Positions 34,057-43,913 of a stretch of DNA of 64,000 bases are shown here, in pieces. The translations under genes were made by a program, and so were the position numbers. The DNA is from Streptomyces asoensis (GTDB taxonomy: Bacteria; Actinomycetota; Actinomycetes; Streptomycetales; Streptomycetaceae). The DNA lies in assembly GCF_013085465.1 (NCBI RefSeq), contig NZ_CP049838.1, positions 4,960,001 through 5,024,000 on the forward strand, read 5' to 3'. The stretch's first letter is position 1; every line of letters starts with the position of its first letter. The notes under the pieces were generated by a model. It was not told the DNA's origin. It ran no database searches and saw only the letters and a program-made list of their open reading frames with translations.

Positions 34057-35007
34057 TTGACCACCACCCCGCCCGCCGGGCCCCCTTACCGCATAGAGAC
34101 GCTCGCGCATCTCACCGGCACCACCGTCCGCACCATCCGCGCCTACCAGGACCGTGGTCTGCTCCCCCGCCCCGTGCGTCAGGGGCGGGCCAACCACTAC
34201 TCCGACGCCCATCGCACCCGCCTCCACCAGATCGCCGACCTCCTCGACCGCGGCTACACCCTCGCCTCCATCAGGGAGCTTCTGGACGCCCACGACGCCG
34301 GCCGTGGCCTGGGCGGTGTCCTGGGGCTGGTCGCCGAGGTCGACGGTCCGTGGACCGACGAGGAGCCCTCCCGCGTCTCCCGCACCGATCTGACCGCCCG
34401 CTTCGGCGGCACCGCCGACGACGGGGCGATCGCCGACGCCGTGGCGCTCGGCGTGCTGGAGCCCGTCCCCGGCGACGAGGACGTTTTCCTCGTGCCCAGT
34501 CCCCAAGAGCTGTCGGTGGCCGTGGAGTTGCACGCGGCCGGGGTTCCCATGGCCGCGATCACCGCCCATCTGCGGGAGTTGAGGAGTCAGGTCGAGCAGA
34601 TCGCCGCCCGTTTCCTGGAGTTCACCACCGAGCATGTCTTCGCGCGCTACCTCGACGGACCGCACCGCCCGACCGACGCCGACGCGGCCGAGGCGGCCTC
34701 GCTCGTCCGACGGCTGCGCCCGCTCGCCCGGCAGACCGTGGACGCCGAACTGGCCCGGGCCATGCGCCTGTTCGCCGGTCATCACCTGCGTCGGCACCTC
34801 GGTGCGGGCGATCCCCCGCCACCTCCGTCGGGGACGCGGCCGGTCCCGATTCCGGTGGAGACAATGCGGGCCGTGGAGACGCTGGTTGGCGCGGAGCATG
34901 CCGCGGTCTTTCTCGCGCTCGCGGCCGAACGGGAGGTGCGCGCCCGGGCCTTGGACCACCTTGCCTCAAGTCATGGGGCGTCAGATGATCTTGGTGAAGG
35001 GGGCTGA
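34057..35007 (+). CDS. MerR-family transcriptional regulator
   Basis: 316 aa, long for MerR. The N-terminal winged helix is clear (YRIETLAHLTGTTVRTIRAYQDRGLLP, with GRANHYSDAHRTRL in the wing). The remaining ~230 residues are helical and do not match a Cys-based metal sensor; no Cys pair is visible. The only usable start is TTG 34057, because an in-frame stop lies at 34030. It follows the hydrolase-SDR gene by 76 bp on the same strand and may regulate the M24/hydrolase-SDR pair. Confidence 0.88.
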   Translation: MTTTPPAGPPYRIETLAHLTGTTVRTIRAYQDRGLLPRPVRQGRANHYSDAHRTRLHQIADLLDRGYTLASIRELLDAHDAGRGLGGVLGLVAEVDGPWTDEEPSRVSRTDLTARFGGTADDGAIADAVALGVLEPVPGDEDVFLVPSPQELSVAVELHAAGVPMAAITAHLRELRSQVEQIAARFLEFTTEHVFARYLDGPHRPTDADAAEAASLVRRLRPLARQTVDAELARAMRLFAGHHLRRHLGAGDPPPPPSGTRPVPIPVETMRAVETLVGAEHAAVFLALAAEREVRARALDHLASSHGASDDLGEGG

Positions 35008-35019
35008 CGAGACGGCCAG

Positions 35020-35053
35020 TTGTCCACAGAAACGCCAACTTGCCTGTGGATAA
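35020..35053. other. two convergent DnaA boxes
   Basis: TTGTCCACA on + at 35020-35028 (the preferred Streptomyces form) and TGTGGATAA at 35045-35053 (TTATCCACA on -), followed by a weaker TGTGGACCA at 35065-35073. They lie in the spacer between the MerR gene and kptA. Confidence 0.6.
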
Positions 35054-35129
35054 CTACAGTTGGTTGTGGACCAAACCTCCACTCCAAAACAGAGTGCGTG
35101 ATCTGCGTCTCTCACGTCATGCTGAGCGG

Positions 35130-35693
35130 ATGAACGAAATGGACAGGGACGAGAGACGCACCGTGAAGGTGTCGAAGTACCTCTCGAAACACCTGCGGCA
35201 CCAGCCCGAGCGGATCGGCCTCACGCTCGACGAGGCCGGCTGGGTGGAGATCGACGAGCTGATCGCGGCCTGCGCCGCGCACGGCTTCCGCTTCACCCGG
35301 GACGAGCTGGACCATGTCGTCGCCGCCAACGACAAGAAGCGCTTCGCGATCGACGGCACCCGGATCCGCGCCAGTCAGGGCCACAGCGTCGAGGTCGACC
35401 TCGGGCTGCCCCCGGCGACCCCGCCGTCGTACCTCTACCACGGGACCGTGGCCCCCTCCCTGGACGCGATCCGCGCCGAGGGGCTGCGGCCCATGAACCG
35501 GCACGACGTGCACCTGTCGGCCGACCGGGAGACCGCGACCCGGGTCGGAGCGCGCCGGGGCCGCCCCGTGGTCCTCGCCGTCGACGCGGAAGCCATGCAC
35601 CGTGACGGCCATGTCTTCCACGTCAGTGCGAACGGGGTGTGGCTGACAAAGGCCGTACCCCCGCGATACCTGCGCTTTCCGGAGCGGCACTGA
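35130..35693 (+). CDS. kptA: RNA 2'-phosphotransferase, Tpt1/KptA family
   Basis: 187 aa from ATG 35130 (ATG 35139 is an alternative). The N-terminal KYLSKHLRH motif and winged-helix part (~10-90) precede the NAD-binding half with [18 protein letters not shown] and [11 protein letters not shown], the usual KptA blocks. The family transfers an internal 2'-phosphate of RNA to NAD; in bacteria the physiological substrate is unclear, because they lack the fungal tRNA-splicing pathway. It is preceded by a DnaA-box pair. Confidence 0.92.
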   Translation: MNEMDRDERRTVKVSKYLSKHLRHQPERIGLTLDEAGWVEIDELIAACAAHGFRFTRDELDHVVAANDKKRFAIDGTRIRASQGHSVEVDLGLPPATPPSYLYHGTVAPSLDAIRAEGLRPMNRHDVHLSADRETATRVGARRGRPVVLAVDAEAMHRDGHVFHVSANGVWLTKAVPPRYLRFPERH

Positions 35694-35743
35694 GGCGTGT
35701 CTTCGGCTGCCGCGCCACGTTCCCATTCGGCATGATCACAGGT

Positions 35744-36187
35744 ATGGACCACCTCCCCACCACTGAGGCTGCCGTCACCGCCCTCCGGTCGATCGCCGCC
35801 CAGTACGCGCTCGAGATCGAGGTCACCCACGACATCGGCGCCGATCAGACCTCCCGCCGCACCTCCGCCGGCGTCGGCGTCACCACCGACCAGGACGGCT
35901 CGCTGCCGCACGAGGCCTACGTCGAGCTCGGCGGCCGCCCTTGCGTGAGCGTCCGGCTCTACCCCGACGACGACGCCCTGATCACCGTCGACGGAGTGGA
36001 GTGCCCCGATGTCGACCGCGATGATGTCCCCGCCTTTCTCCGCTCTCTCTACGACGGCCACGCCTGGGTGAAGATCCGGCGCTTCCCGCCCGCTCAATTT
36101 CTGATGGTGCCGCTGCCGCACGACCGCGTGCACAAGGAATTCATCCTGGTCGGGCTCAGTCCGTGGCTGGGCGGACGCGCACGGTGA
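35744..36187 (+). CDS. small conserved protein of unknown function
   Basis: 147 aa from ATG 35744. An alpha/beta sequence with no signal peptide or membrane segment; conserved-looking blocks are [26 protein letters not shown] and [13 protein letters not shown] do not recognise a family. There is no ribosome site; CATGAT lies 7 nt upstream, which suggests leaderless expression. It is between kptA and the LLM oxidoreductase on the same strand. Confidence 0.78.
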   Translation: MDHLPTTEAAVTALRSIAAQYALEIEVTHDIGADQTSRRTSAGVGVTTDQDGSLPHEAYVELGGRPCVSVRLYPDDDALITVDGVECPDVDRDDVPAFLRSLYDGHAWVKIRRFPPAQFLMVPLPHDRVHKEFILVGLSPWLGGRAR

Positions 36188-36189
36188 CT

Positions 36190-36203
36190 GTTTCACGTGA
36201 AAC
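36190..36203. other. parS site 2, perfect consensus
   Basis: GTTTCACGTGAAAC, extended to a 16-bp palindrome by flanking T and A. It starts 3 bp after the preceding stop codon and lies over the expected -35 position of the LLM oxidoreductase promoter. Confidence 0.92.
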
Positions 36204-36229
36204 ACGCTCGTCCGCATACGCTCGATGAC

Positions 36230-37132
36230 ATGAGTCTGCGTCTGAGCACCGTGATCCTCCCGTACCTGCGTTGGCACGAGGGAGGCCGTTCCACCTGGAC
36301 ACGGGCCGAGCAGCTCGGCTTCCACACCGCGTACACCTACGACCACCTGTCCTGGCGCACCTTCCGCGACGGCCCGTGGTTCGGCGCGATCCCGACGCTG
36401 ACCGCCGCCGCGGCCGTCACCGACCGCCTGCGTCTGGGCACGCTGGTGACCTCGCCGAACTTCCGGCACCCGGTGACCCTCGCCAAGGAACTGATCTCCC
36501 TGGACGATGTCTCCGCCGGCCGGGTGACCCTGGGGATCGGCGCGGGCGGCACCGGCTTCGACGCCACCGCCCTCGGCCAGGAACCGTGGACCCCGCGCGA
36601 GCGGGCCGACCGCCTCGCCGAGTTCGTACCGCTGCTGGACCGGTTGCTCACCGAGGACTCCGTGTCGTACGAGGGCGACCACTACTCGGCGCACGAGGCG
36701 CGCAACATCCCCGGCTGCGTCCAGCGCCCCCGGCTGCCCTTCGCGGTCGCCGCGACCGGCCCCCGCGGGCTGCGGCTCGCCGCGCGGTACGGACAGGCCT
36801 GGGTGACCACGGGCGACCCCAAGCTCTACGAGAACGGCACCCCCGAGCAGTCGGTTCAGGCCATTCGCGGTCAGGTGGAGAAGCTCACCGACGCCTGTGC
36901 CGAGATCGGGCGGGACACGAAGGAGCTGGACAAGATCCTGCTCACCGGGTTCACCCCGGACCGCGGGCGCCCGCTGGAGTCCCTGGACGCCTTCGTCGAC
37001 TTCGCGGGCCGGCACCGGGAGCTCGGCTTCACGGAGATCGTGGTCCACTGGCCCATCGCCGACTCCGTCTTCGCCGCGGACGAGAAGGTCTTCGAGCAGA
37101 TCGCCATGGAGGCCCCGGCGCAACTGCGCTGA
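36230..37132 (+). CDS. LLM-class flavin/F420-dependent oxidoreductase
   Basis: 300 aa. A luciferase-like monooxygenase TIM barrel with the usual blocks: YTYDHLSW near residue 40, [28 protein letters not shown] at ~85-112, and [10 protein letters not shown]. Actinobacterial members mostly use F420, some FMN; the sequence alone does not decide. ATG 36230 lacks a ribosome site and has TACGCT 7 nt upstream, hence a likely leaderless transcript. parS site 2 covers the -35 area. Substrate unknown. Confidence 0.88.
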   Translation: MSLRLSTVILPYLRWHEGGRSTWTRAEQLGFHTAYTYDHLSWRTFRDGPWFGAIPTLTAAAAVTDRLRLGTLVTSPNFRHPVTLAKELISLDDVSAGRVTLGIGAGGTGFDATALGQEPWTPRERADRLAEFVPLLDRLLTEDSVSYEGDHYSAHEARNIPGCVQRPRLPFAVAATGPRGLRLAARYGQAWVTTGDPKLYENGTPEQSVQAIRGQVEKLTDACAEIGRDTKELDKILLTGFTPDRGRPLESLDAFVDFAGRHRELGFTEIVVHWPIADSVFAADEKVFEQIAMEAPAQLR

Positions 37133-37221
37133 CCTCGGCATCAGGTCATCCGCGCCCCGGCGGTGCCTCATGTGTGCGGGCTCGCGCCCGACCGTGCAGG
37201 CATATGCGCGAGAATGGCCCG

Positions 37222-38091
37222 GTGACCTCAGCGACCAGACAGCCCGAGACCCCGGCCGCCGCCCTCCCGCCCCGGCTGATCGCCACCGATCTCGACGGCA
37301 CCCTGCTGCGCGACGACAAGTCGGTGTCCCCGCGCACGGTCGCCGCCCTCGCCGCCGCCGAGGAGGCGGGCATCGAGGTCTTCTTCGTCACCGGCCGCCC
37401 GGCCCGCTGGATGGACGTCGTCAGCGAGCACGTCCACGGGCACGGTCTGGCGATCTGCGGCAACGGCGCCGCCGTGGTCGATCTGCACGGCGGCCCCGGC
37501 GCCCACCGGTTCGTGAAGGTGCGCGAGCTGGCGCGGGAGAACGCGCTGGACGCCGTACGGCTGCTGCGGGAGGCGGCGCCCGGCACCATGTACGCCATCG
37601 AGCAGACGTACGGCTTCTACCAGGAGCCGGAGTATCCCAAGATGCACATGGAGATACCCGACACCCTCGCCCCGGCCGAGCGACTGCTTGCGCCGGACGC
37701 GCCCGGGGCCGGCGAGCCGGTGCTGAAGATCCTCGCGTTCCACCCCACGATCGACCCCGACGCCTTCCTCACCATCGCCCGGCTGGCCATCGGTGACTGC
37801 GCCAACGTCACCCGCTCCAGCCCCAGCGCCCTGCTGGAGATCAGCGGCCCCGAAGTCTCCAAGGCCAGCACGCTCGCCCTGTGCTGCGCGGAACGCGGCA
37901 TCTCCCACGAGGAGGTCGTCGCGTTCGGCGACATGCCGAACGACGTCGAGATGCTCACCTGGGCCGGCCGGTCGTACGCGATGGGCAACGCGCACCCGGA
38001 CGTGCTCGCGGCGGCCTCCGGACAGACCGTCGCCAACAACGAGGACGGCGTCGCCGTCGTCATCGAGCAGCTGATCTCCGAGCGGAAGTAG
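37222..38091 (+). CDS. HAD-superfamily hydrolase, Cof-type
   Basis: 289 aa from GTG 37222; ATG 37204 is an alternative. HAD motif [11 protein letters not shown], motif II Thr in FVTGRPAR, motif III Lys in EVSKASTL and motif [11 protein letters not shown] are present. A C2 cap sits at ~95-200. It is a paralogue of the serS-coupled HAD at 25358-26164, sharing [12 protein letters not shown] and the GDMPND end. A small-molecule phosphatase is likely, substrate unknown. It ends 16 bp before the convergent AraC-type gene. Confidence 0.9.
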   Translation: MTSATRQPETPAAALPPRLIATDLDGTLLRDDKSVSPRTVAALAAAEEAGIEVFFVTGRPARWMDVVSEHVHGHGLAICGNGAAVVDLHGGPGAHRFVKVRELARENALDAVRLLREAAPGTMYAIEQTYGFYQEPEYPKMHMEIPDTLAPAERLLAPDAPGAGEPVLKILAFHPTIDPDAFLTIARLAIGDCANVTRSSPSALLEISGPEVSKASTLALCCAERGISHEEVVAFGDMPNDVEMLTWAGRSYAMGNAHPDVLAAASGQTVANNEDGVAVVIEQLISERK

Positions 38092-38107
38092 CCCTCCCCT
38101 GGGGACG

Positions 38108-38974
38108 TCAGCCCTGATCCCGCTCCACCGGCAGCCACAGTTCGGCGTCGGCCTCGGTCCCGTCCGGTGACAGCCGGGTGCGCAGGATCTCCGGGCCGGG
38201 GCGGCTGCGGTACGGGTTGGACGGGAACCACTGCGTGAACACGTCCCGCCACAGCTCCTGGATGGCCTGCGGGGCCGGCCCGGAGGTGGCGAAGACGGCC
38301 CAGGCGCCGGCCGGTACGGCCAGGGCGGTCGTGCCCCTGGAGGCGTCCGCGGACGTGATCACCCCTTGGTAGTAGTCGAGTTCGGTGCCCTCGGCCCGGC
38401 TCGGATCCAGGTCGTCGCAGACCGCGACGATGCCCTGAGGTTCCTGGTCCGACAGCTTCTCCAGGCGCTCCAGAACCTGCGGGTCGATCCCGCGGACGAA
38501 GTCGATGATCGCCTGGTTCGGCCCCGTGTGCACCAAGGGCACCCGGGCCTTGAGGCCGACGACGGTGAAGGCCGGCCGGTCCACCATGCGATAGCGCATG
38601 CTGCTGCTCCCTTCGACGGTGAGGCGGAAGGCCAGCCGGGGCTGGGAGACGAGCGCGGCGCCGGTACGGCGGGCCTCGCCCGGCCCGACGCCGTGCACGG
38701 CACGGAACGCCCGCGCGAACGCCTCACCCGAGCCGTAGCCGTAGCGCACCGCGATCTCCAGCAGTGAGTCCCCTCCGGCGAGCACCTCGGCGCCCGCGAC
38801 GGTCAGCCGCCTGCGCCGGATGTACTCCGACAGCGGCATGCCGGCGAGCGCGGAGAACATCCGGCGCAGGTGGTACTCCGAGGTGGCCGCGCCGTGCGCC
38901 AGCGCCGCCACGTCGATCGGCTCGTCGAGGTGGCCCTCGATGTATTCCATGGCCTGGTTGAGCCGCTCCAGCAC
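38108..38974 (-). CDS. AraC-type regulator with GyrI-like effector-binding domain
   Basis: 288 aa. The N-terminal ~105 residues carry two HTH motifs of AraC/XylS type (EPIDVAALAHGAATSEYHLRR and SLLEIAVRYGYGSGEAFARAF). The C-terminal ~155 residues (from MRYRMVDRPAF) are a GyrI-like/SOUL-type ligand domain with the typical PAGAWAVF and FTQWFPSNPYR blocks. Architecture is that of Rob/BmrR-like effector-sensing activators of drug or stress genes. No obvious target lies next to it. Confidence 0.92.
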   Translation of the reverse strand: MLERLNQAMEYIEGHLDEPIDVAALAHGAATSEYHLRRMFSALAGMPLSEYIRRRRLTVAGAEVLAGGDSLLEIAVRYGYGSGEAFARAFRAVHGVGPGEARRTGAALVSQPRLAFRLTVEGSSSMRYRMVDRPAFTVVGLKARVPLVHTGPNQAIIDFVRGIDPQVLERLEKLSDQEPQGIVAVCDDLDPSRAEGTELDYYQGVITSADASRGTTALAVPAGAWAVFATSGPAPQAIQELWRDVFTQWFPSNPYRSRPGPEILRTRLSPDGTEADAELWLPVERDQG

Positions 38975-39074
38975 TCCGGTCTCCTTCCGCTGTTGCGCTC
39001 CCCACGCTAGGTGGCGGACATCCGGCCGGACCCGACATCCTGTGCCCGATCAGGTCGGGTGCGCGGGAAGAGCC

Positions 39075-40130
39075 TCAGCCGACGGGCGCTCCGCGTGCCG
39101 CCAGCCAGGGCACCGGGTCGAGCGCCGATCCCGCGTCCGGCGTGACCCTCACCTCGAAGTGCAGGTGCGGGCCGGTCGAGTTGCCCGATGTGCCCGACTG
39201 CCCGATCCACTGCCCGGTGGTCACCCTGTCGCCCTGGTCGACGGTGACGGCGGCGAGGTGGGCGTACTGCGTGTAGTAGCCGTCGGAATGCCGCACCACG
39301 ACCTCGATCCCGAAGGCGCCCCCGCACGAAACCCGCACCACGCGGCCTGCACCGACCGCCCGTACCGGCGTCCCGATCGGCACCGCGAAGTCCTGCCCGG
39401 TGTGCCGGTTCGCCCAGCGCGTGCCACCGCTGCCGAAGGCCGCGGACAGGGCGTACGTCTCGACCGGTGTGACCCAGTCGCCCACGAAGTGCGTCGGCGG
39501 TCGGTCCAGGCGCACGGCGCCGCGGCAGGAACCCGCCGCCACCGACGCGTCCGCCCGGCCCTGCAACTGCCATCGTGCCTGCTCGAGCTTGTCGTCGATG
39601 TCCTTCTTCAGCCGCGCGAGTTCCAGGGCGCGCCGCTCCACCGCCTGCCAGGCCGCGACGGCCTTCGCCTCGTCGGCGGCCAGCCGTGCCTCCGCCCTCC
39701 GGTTCTTGTCGATCGCGTTGTCGACGGCGAGGTTCGCCTGCGAGAAGACGTGCTGGCCGCGCATCAGCTTGTCGGTGCTGCCCGCCAGAACCAGCTGCGC
39801 GACGACCGGCAGACCGCCACCGCCGCGGTACTGGGCGCGGGCGATACGGCCCAGGTCCTCGCGCAGCACGGTGATCTCCCGCCGCTCACGGGTGAGGAGT
39901 TCCTCCACGCGCCGGGCCTTCCCCTGCTGCTTCTCCGCCTCGCGCCGCCCCGCCTCGTACCGCTGCGTCGCCACCGCCGCGTCCTCGTACAGCCGCGCCA
40001 CCTGCGCACTGATCCGGGAGTCCGAGCCGTCGCCGGTCTCCCCCTCGGCGGTCGTGGGCCGGGTCGCGAGCAACCCGGACAGGCACAGCAGAACCGGAAC
40101 GAGCAGGACACGACGGCGAGGTGAGCGCAT
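39075..40130 (-). CDS. secreted M23 (LytM) peptidoglycan endopeptidase with coiled coil
   Basis: 351 aa. The signal peptide is MRSPRRRVLLVPVLLCLSGL. Residues ~38-190 form a long coiled coil (ARLYEDAAVATQRYEAGRREAEKQQ and AEARLAADEAKA regions). A C-terminal M23 domain (~225-345) has the zinc motif HTGQD and HLHF. It has the architecture of NlpC-partner or EnvC-like septal hydrolases and could cleave peptide cross-links during growth or sporulation septation. It lies 165 bp after a short orphan ORF and is not in an obvious operon with cyd genes. Confidence 0.92.
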   Translation of the reverse strand: MRSPRRRVLLVPVLLCLSGLLATRPTTAEGETGDGSDSRISAQVARLYEDAAVATQRYEAGRREAEKQQGKARRVEELLTRERREITVLREDLGRIARAQYRGGGGLPVVAQLVLAGSTDKLMRGQHVFSQANLAVDNAIDKNRRAEARLAADEAKAVAAWQAVERRALELARLKKDIDDKLEQARWQLQGRADASVAAGSCRGAVRLDRPPTHFVGDWVTPVETYALSAAFGSGGTRWANRHTGQDFAVPIGTPVRAVGAGRVVRVSCGGAFGIEVVVRHSDGYYTQYAHLAAVTVDQGDRVTTGQWIGQSGTSGNSTGPHLHFEVRVTPDAGSALDPVPWLAARGAPVG

Positions 40131-40208
40131 GTCAGCGATCGTGCCCCGGCTACCGGGCCCCGGTCCTGTTCAAGTCGTACGCCCGGGGGACGTCCCGCCC
40201 CTGATGGC

Positions 40209-40343
40209 TCAGTACGACGCCTGCCACACCACCCTCGCACCGGCGCCGTCCACCCCGATGCCCGGGCCGTGCGCGCTGTCGCCGCCGAGCGGCACGGCCA
40301 CCGTGTTGATCTCGCGCAGCACACGCGTGCACAGCCCTGTCAC
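40209..40343 (-). CDS. short open frame after cydCD, possible remnant
   Basis: 44 codons, in the same frame as cydCD, starting at a GTG 24 bp after the cydCD TAA. Codon third positions are GC-rich and the sequence has gene-like blocks (LREINTVAVPLGGD, GARVVWQASY). There is no ribosome site. It could be the tail of a decayed gene or a chance frame. A GCCGGATCCGGC palindrome lies between the cydCD stop and this frame. Confidence 0.25.
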   Translation of the reverse strand: MTGLCTRVLREINTVAVPLGGDSAHGPGIGVDGAGARVVWQASY

Positions 40344-40367
40344 GGAAAGTCGGGCCGGATCCGGCGG

Positions 40368-43300
40368 TTATCGCACGGCCACCAACAGCTCCGTGGCCTC
40401 CTCCCGTTCGGCCATCCTCCGCAACGGACCCTCCACGGCCGCCAGCGCCGCGTAGGAACCCCGCTGCACCACCCGTCCCTCGCCCAGCACGACCACCTCG
40501 TCGACCGCCTCGAGGCCGGCGAGCCGGTGGGTGATGAGCAGGGTCGTACGGCCCTCGGTGGCGGCCAGCAGGTCCTGGGTGAGCGCGTCGGCGGTCGGCA
40601 GGTCCAGATGCTCGGCCGGCTCGTCGAGCACCAGGACGGGGAAGTCGGCGAGCAACGCCCGGGCCAGCGCGAGCCGCTGCCGCTGGCCGCCGGACAACCG
40701 GGCACCGTGTTCGCCCACGAGCGTGTCGAGCCCGTCGGGCAGACCGTCGGCCCACTCCAGCAGCCGGGCTCGCGCCAGCGCGTCCCGCAGCTCCTCCTCG
40801 CCCGCCCCCTTCTTCGCGAGCAGGAGGTTCTCGCGGACCGAGCTGTCGAAGAGGTGCGCGTCCTGCGCGCACAGCCCGACCAGCCGGCGTACGTCGTCGC
40901 CGTCCAGGGCGTGCGCGTCCACCCCGCCGAGCGTGTACGAGCCCGCGCCGGCGTCCAGGAACCGCAGCAGCACCTGCGCGAGCGTGGTCTTCCCGGAGCC
41001 GGAGGGCCCGACGACGGCGATCCGGCGTCCCTGCGTCAGGGTGAGATCGACCCCGGCAAGTGCGTCCCGCCCCTGCCCGGCGTGCCGGGCGGCCAGCCCC
41101 TTGAGGGCCAGCGGGAAGGGCGATGCGGGCGCCTGACGGGGCCGCTCCGGCTCGCGCACGGGCTCGGGGGAGTCCAGGACCTCGTACACCCGCTCGGCGC
41201 TCCTGCGCACCCGTTGGCGGTACTGCACGGCCAGGGGAAGCCCCAGGACGGCTTCGAAGGCGGCCAGCGGGGTGAGGACGACCACGGCCATGGTCACGCC
41301 GCTCAGCCGTCCGTCGGCGACCGCCTGGGCGCCCACCAGGGCGGCGGCCGTGACGGTCAGCCCGGAGACGAGCGCGGTCAGCCCGTCGCCGAGGGCGGTG
41401 GCGGTCGCCGCGCGCGAGGCGATCCTGGTGAGCACCGAGTCGGCCGCGCGCACCCCCGCGGTGCGGACGGGCAACGCGCCCGCGACGGTCAACTCGGCGG
41501 TGCCGGTGAGCAGGTCGGCCGTGCGGGTGGCGAGCACCCCTCGGGCGGGGGCGAGCCGACGCTCGGCCCGGCGCGCCACGGCACCGGTGACCAGGGGAAC
41601 GCCGACCCCGGCCGTCAGCAGCCCGGCGGCGAGCACCGCCCCGGCCGCGGGCAGCAGCCACGCCGTGAAGGCGACGGCCCCGGCAGAGACGACGACGGCG
41701 GACCCGGCGGGCAGCAGCCAGCGCAGCCAGTAGTCCTGGAGGGCGTCCACATCGGCGACCAGCCGCGTCAGCAGATCGCCCCGCCGGGTCGAGTGCAGGC
41801 CCGCGGGCGCCAGCCGCTCCAGCCGACGCCAGACGGCGACCCGGGTGTCGGCCAGCATCCGGAGCACGGCGTCGTGCGACACGAGCCGCTCCGCGTACCG
41901 GAACACCGCCCGCCCGATGCCGAAGGTGCGGGTCGCCGTCACAGCCACCATCAGGTACAGCACCGGTGGCTGCTGCGAGGCCCGCGAGATGAGCCATCCG
42001 GAGGTGGCCATGAGGCCCACGGCACTGCCGAGGGCGAGGCTGCCGAGCAGCAGCGCGAGGGCGAGCCGGCCGCGTCGGGCGCCGGCCATGGCGCGGACCC
42101 GGGCGAGGACGCCACCGCCGCTCACGGCGAGCCCCGTCCCGGGCTCACCGCTGACGGGCAGGGTGGCCGCCTCATCCGGCGGTGCGGGAGCGGCGCCCTT
42201 GGGAGCGGCCTCCACGGGCACGGGTGTCTCGGCCTCGGCCAACCGCACCACACGGTCCGCCACCGCCAGCAGCGCCGGCCGGTGCACGACCAGCAGGACC
42301 GTCCGACCGGCCGCGAGGCGCCGCACGGCCGCCACCACCTCCGCCTCGGTCTCCCCGTCGAGCGCGGCCGTCGGCTCGTCCAGCAGCAGCACGGGCCGGT
42401 CCGCGAGGAACGCCCTGGCCAGCGCCAGCCGCTGCCGCTGCCCGGCGGACAGCCCGGCCCCGTCCTCGCCGAGCACCGTGTCGGCCCCTGCGGGCAGCGC
42501 CTCGACGAACTCCAGCGCCCCCGCGTCCGCCAGCGCCCGGCGAACGGCCGCGTCGTCGGCGTCGGGACGCGCCAGCCGTACGTTCTCCTCGATCGTCCCG
42601 GCATAGAGGTGCGGGCGCTGCGGCACCCACGCGATCCGAGAGCGCCACTGCTCCAGGTCGGCCGCCGCGAGGTCGACTCCCCCGGCCAGCACCCGGCCCT
42701 CGGCCGGCCGCACGAACCCCAGCAGCGCGTTCAGCAGGGTCGACTTGCCCGCACCGCTCGGTCCGACCAGCGCGACCGTCTCACCGGGTTCGACGGTGAA
42801 CGACACGTCCGTGACAGCGTCGGCGGAGCGCCCGGGGTAGCGGACGGTCACGCCCTCGAACGCCACCCCTCCCTCGGCCACCGCGACCGTGCCCGACGCC
42901 GGTGCCGGTGTCTCCAGTACCTCGAAGATCTCCTCGGCGGCAGCCAGCCCCTCGGCGGCCGCGTGGTACTGCGCCCCGACCTGGCGCAGCGGGAGATACG
43001 CCTCCGGCGCCAGCACGAGGATCACCAGGCCGATGTACAGGTCCATCTCGCCGTGCACGAGCCGCATGCCGATCGTCACGGCCACCAGGGCCACCGAGAG
43101 CGTCGACAGCAACTCCAGCGCGAACGACGAGATGAAGGCGATCCGCAGCGTCCGCATGGTCGCCTGCCGGTACTCGCCGGTGATGCGCCGGATCGACTCG
43201 GCCTGCGCCTTGGCCCGCCCGAACACCTTGAGCGTGGGCAGCCCGGCGACAACGTCCAGGAAGTGCCCGGACAGCCGGGACAGCAGCCGCCACTGACGGT

Positions 43301-43859
43301 CCATCCGCGACTGCGTGGCCCAGCCGATCAGCACCATGAAGACCGGGATCAGGGGCAGGGTGCCGACGATGATCGCGGCGGACACCCAGTCCTCGGTCAC
43401 AATCCGCGCGAGCACCGCGACCGGTACGACCACCGCCAGTCCCAGCTGCGGCAGATAGCGCGAGAAGTAGTCGTCGAGGGCGTCCACGCCCCGCGTGGCG
43501 AGGGCGACCAGCGAACCGGTACGCCGGCCACTGAGCCAGTTCGGCCCCAACGCGGTGGCCCGCTCCAGCAACCGCCCCCGCAGCTCCGACTTCACGGCGG
43601 CACTCGCGCGGTGCGCGGCGAGTTCGGTGAGCCAGGCCACCAGCGCCCGGCCGACCGCCACAGCCACCAACAGCAGCAGAGGAGTGCGCAGTTCGGTGAT
43701 GGACAGGCCGTGCTGGAAGGCCCCCACCACGGCCTCGGCGATGAGCATCGCCTGCGCGATGACCAGGGCCGCTCCGACGGCACCCAGGCCGACGACCGCC
43801 ACCAGGAAGAGGCGGGTGGCGCGGGCGTACCGGAGGAGACGCGGGTCGATCGGTTTCAC
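40368..43859 (-). CDS. cydCD: CydDC fusion, ABC exporter needed for cytochrome bd assembly
   Basis: 1163 aa, two ABC half-transporters in one chain. The first half (~1-560, CydD-like) has Walker A GPSGAGKST and signature LSAGQRQRLAL; the second (~600-1163, CydC-like) has GPSGSGKTT and LSGGQRQRLAL. Each begins with about six membrane helices. CydDC exports thiols (cysteine, glutathione in E. coli; mycothiol is plausible here) and is needed for heme insertion into bd oxidase. The start is probably GTG 43859, since GAAGAGG lies 9 nt upstream; GTG 43868 would have no spacing. The first codons fall in a parS site. It is downstream of cydB. Confidence 0.95.
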   Translation of the reverse strand: MKPIDPRLLRYARATRLFLVAVVGLGAVGAALVIAQAMLIAEAVVGAFQHGLSITELRTPLLLLVAVAVGRALVAWLTELAAHRASAAVKSELRGRLLERATALGPNWLSGRRTGSLVALATRGVDALDDYFSRYLPQLGLAVVVPVAVLARIVTEDWVSAAIIVGTLPLIPVFMVLIGWATQSRMDRQWRLLSRLSGHFLDVVAGLPTLKVFGRAKAQAESIRRITGEYRQATMRTLRIAFISSFALELLSTLSVALVAVTIGMRLVHGEMDLYIGLVILVLAPEAYLPLRQVGAQYHAAAEGLAAAEEIFEVLETPAPASGTVAVAEGGVAFEGVTVRYPGRSADAVTDVSFTVEPGETVALVGPSGAGKSTLLNALLGFVRPAEGRVLAGGVDLAAADLEQWRSRIAWVPQRPHLYAGTIEENVRLARPDADDAAVRRALADAGALEFVEALPAGADTVLGEDGAGLSAGQRQRLALARAFLADRPVLLLDEPTAALDGETEAEVVAAVRRLAAGRTVLLVVHRPALLAVADRVVRLAEAETPVPVEAAPKGAAPAPPDEAATLPVSGEPGTGLAVSGGGVLARVRAMAGARRGRLALALLLGSLALGSAVGLMATSGWLISRASQQPPVLYLMVAVTATRTFGIGRAVFRYAERLVSHDAVLRMLADTRVAVWRRLERLAPAGLHSTRRGDLLTRLVADVDALQDYWLRWLLPAGSAVVVSAGAVAFTAWLLPAAGAVLAAGLLTAGVGVPLVTGAVARRAERRLAPARGVLATRTADLLTGTAELTVAGALPVRTAGVRAADSVLTRIASRAATATALGDGLTALVSGLTVTAAALVGAQAVADGRLSGVTMAVVVLTPLAAFEAVLGLPLAVQYRQRVRRSAERVYEVLDSPEPVREPERPRQAPASPFPLALKGLAARHAGQGRDALAGVDLTLTQGRRIAVVGPSGSGKTTLAQVLLRFLDAGAGSYTLGGVDAHALDGDDVRRLVGLCAQDAHLFDSSVRENLLLAKKGAGEEELRDALARARLLEWADGLPDGLDTLVGEHGARLSGGQRQRLALARALLADFPVLVLDEPAEHLDLPTADALTQDLLAATEGRTTLLITHRLAGLEAVDEVVVLGEGRVVQRGSYAALAAVEGPLRRMAEREEATELLVAVR

Positions 43860-43866
43860 GTGAAAC
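43853..43866. other. parS site 3, overlapping the cydCD start codon
   Basis: Perfect GTTTCACGTGAAAC. On the minus strand it contains the GTG used as the cydCD start, so ParB binding and translation initiation share the same bases. Confidence 0.9.
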
Positions 43867-43886
43867 ACCCTCTTCTCAAAGAGCGT

Positions 43887-43900
43887 GTTCCACGTGAAAC
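43887..43900. other. parS site 4
   Basis: GTTCCACGTGAAAC, one mismatch, in the cydB-cydCD spacer, 21 bp from site 3 (edge to edge 20 bp). Confidence 0.87.
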
Positions 43901-43913
43901 ACGCTCTCTCCCC

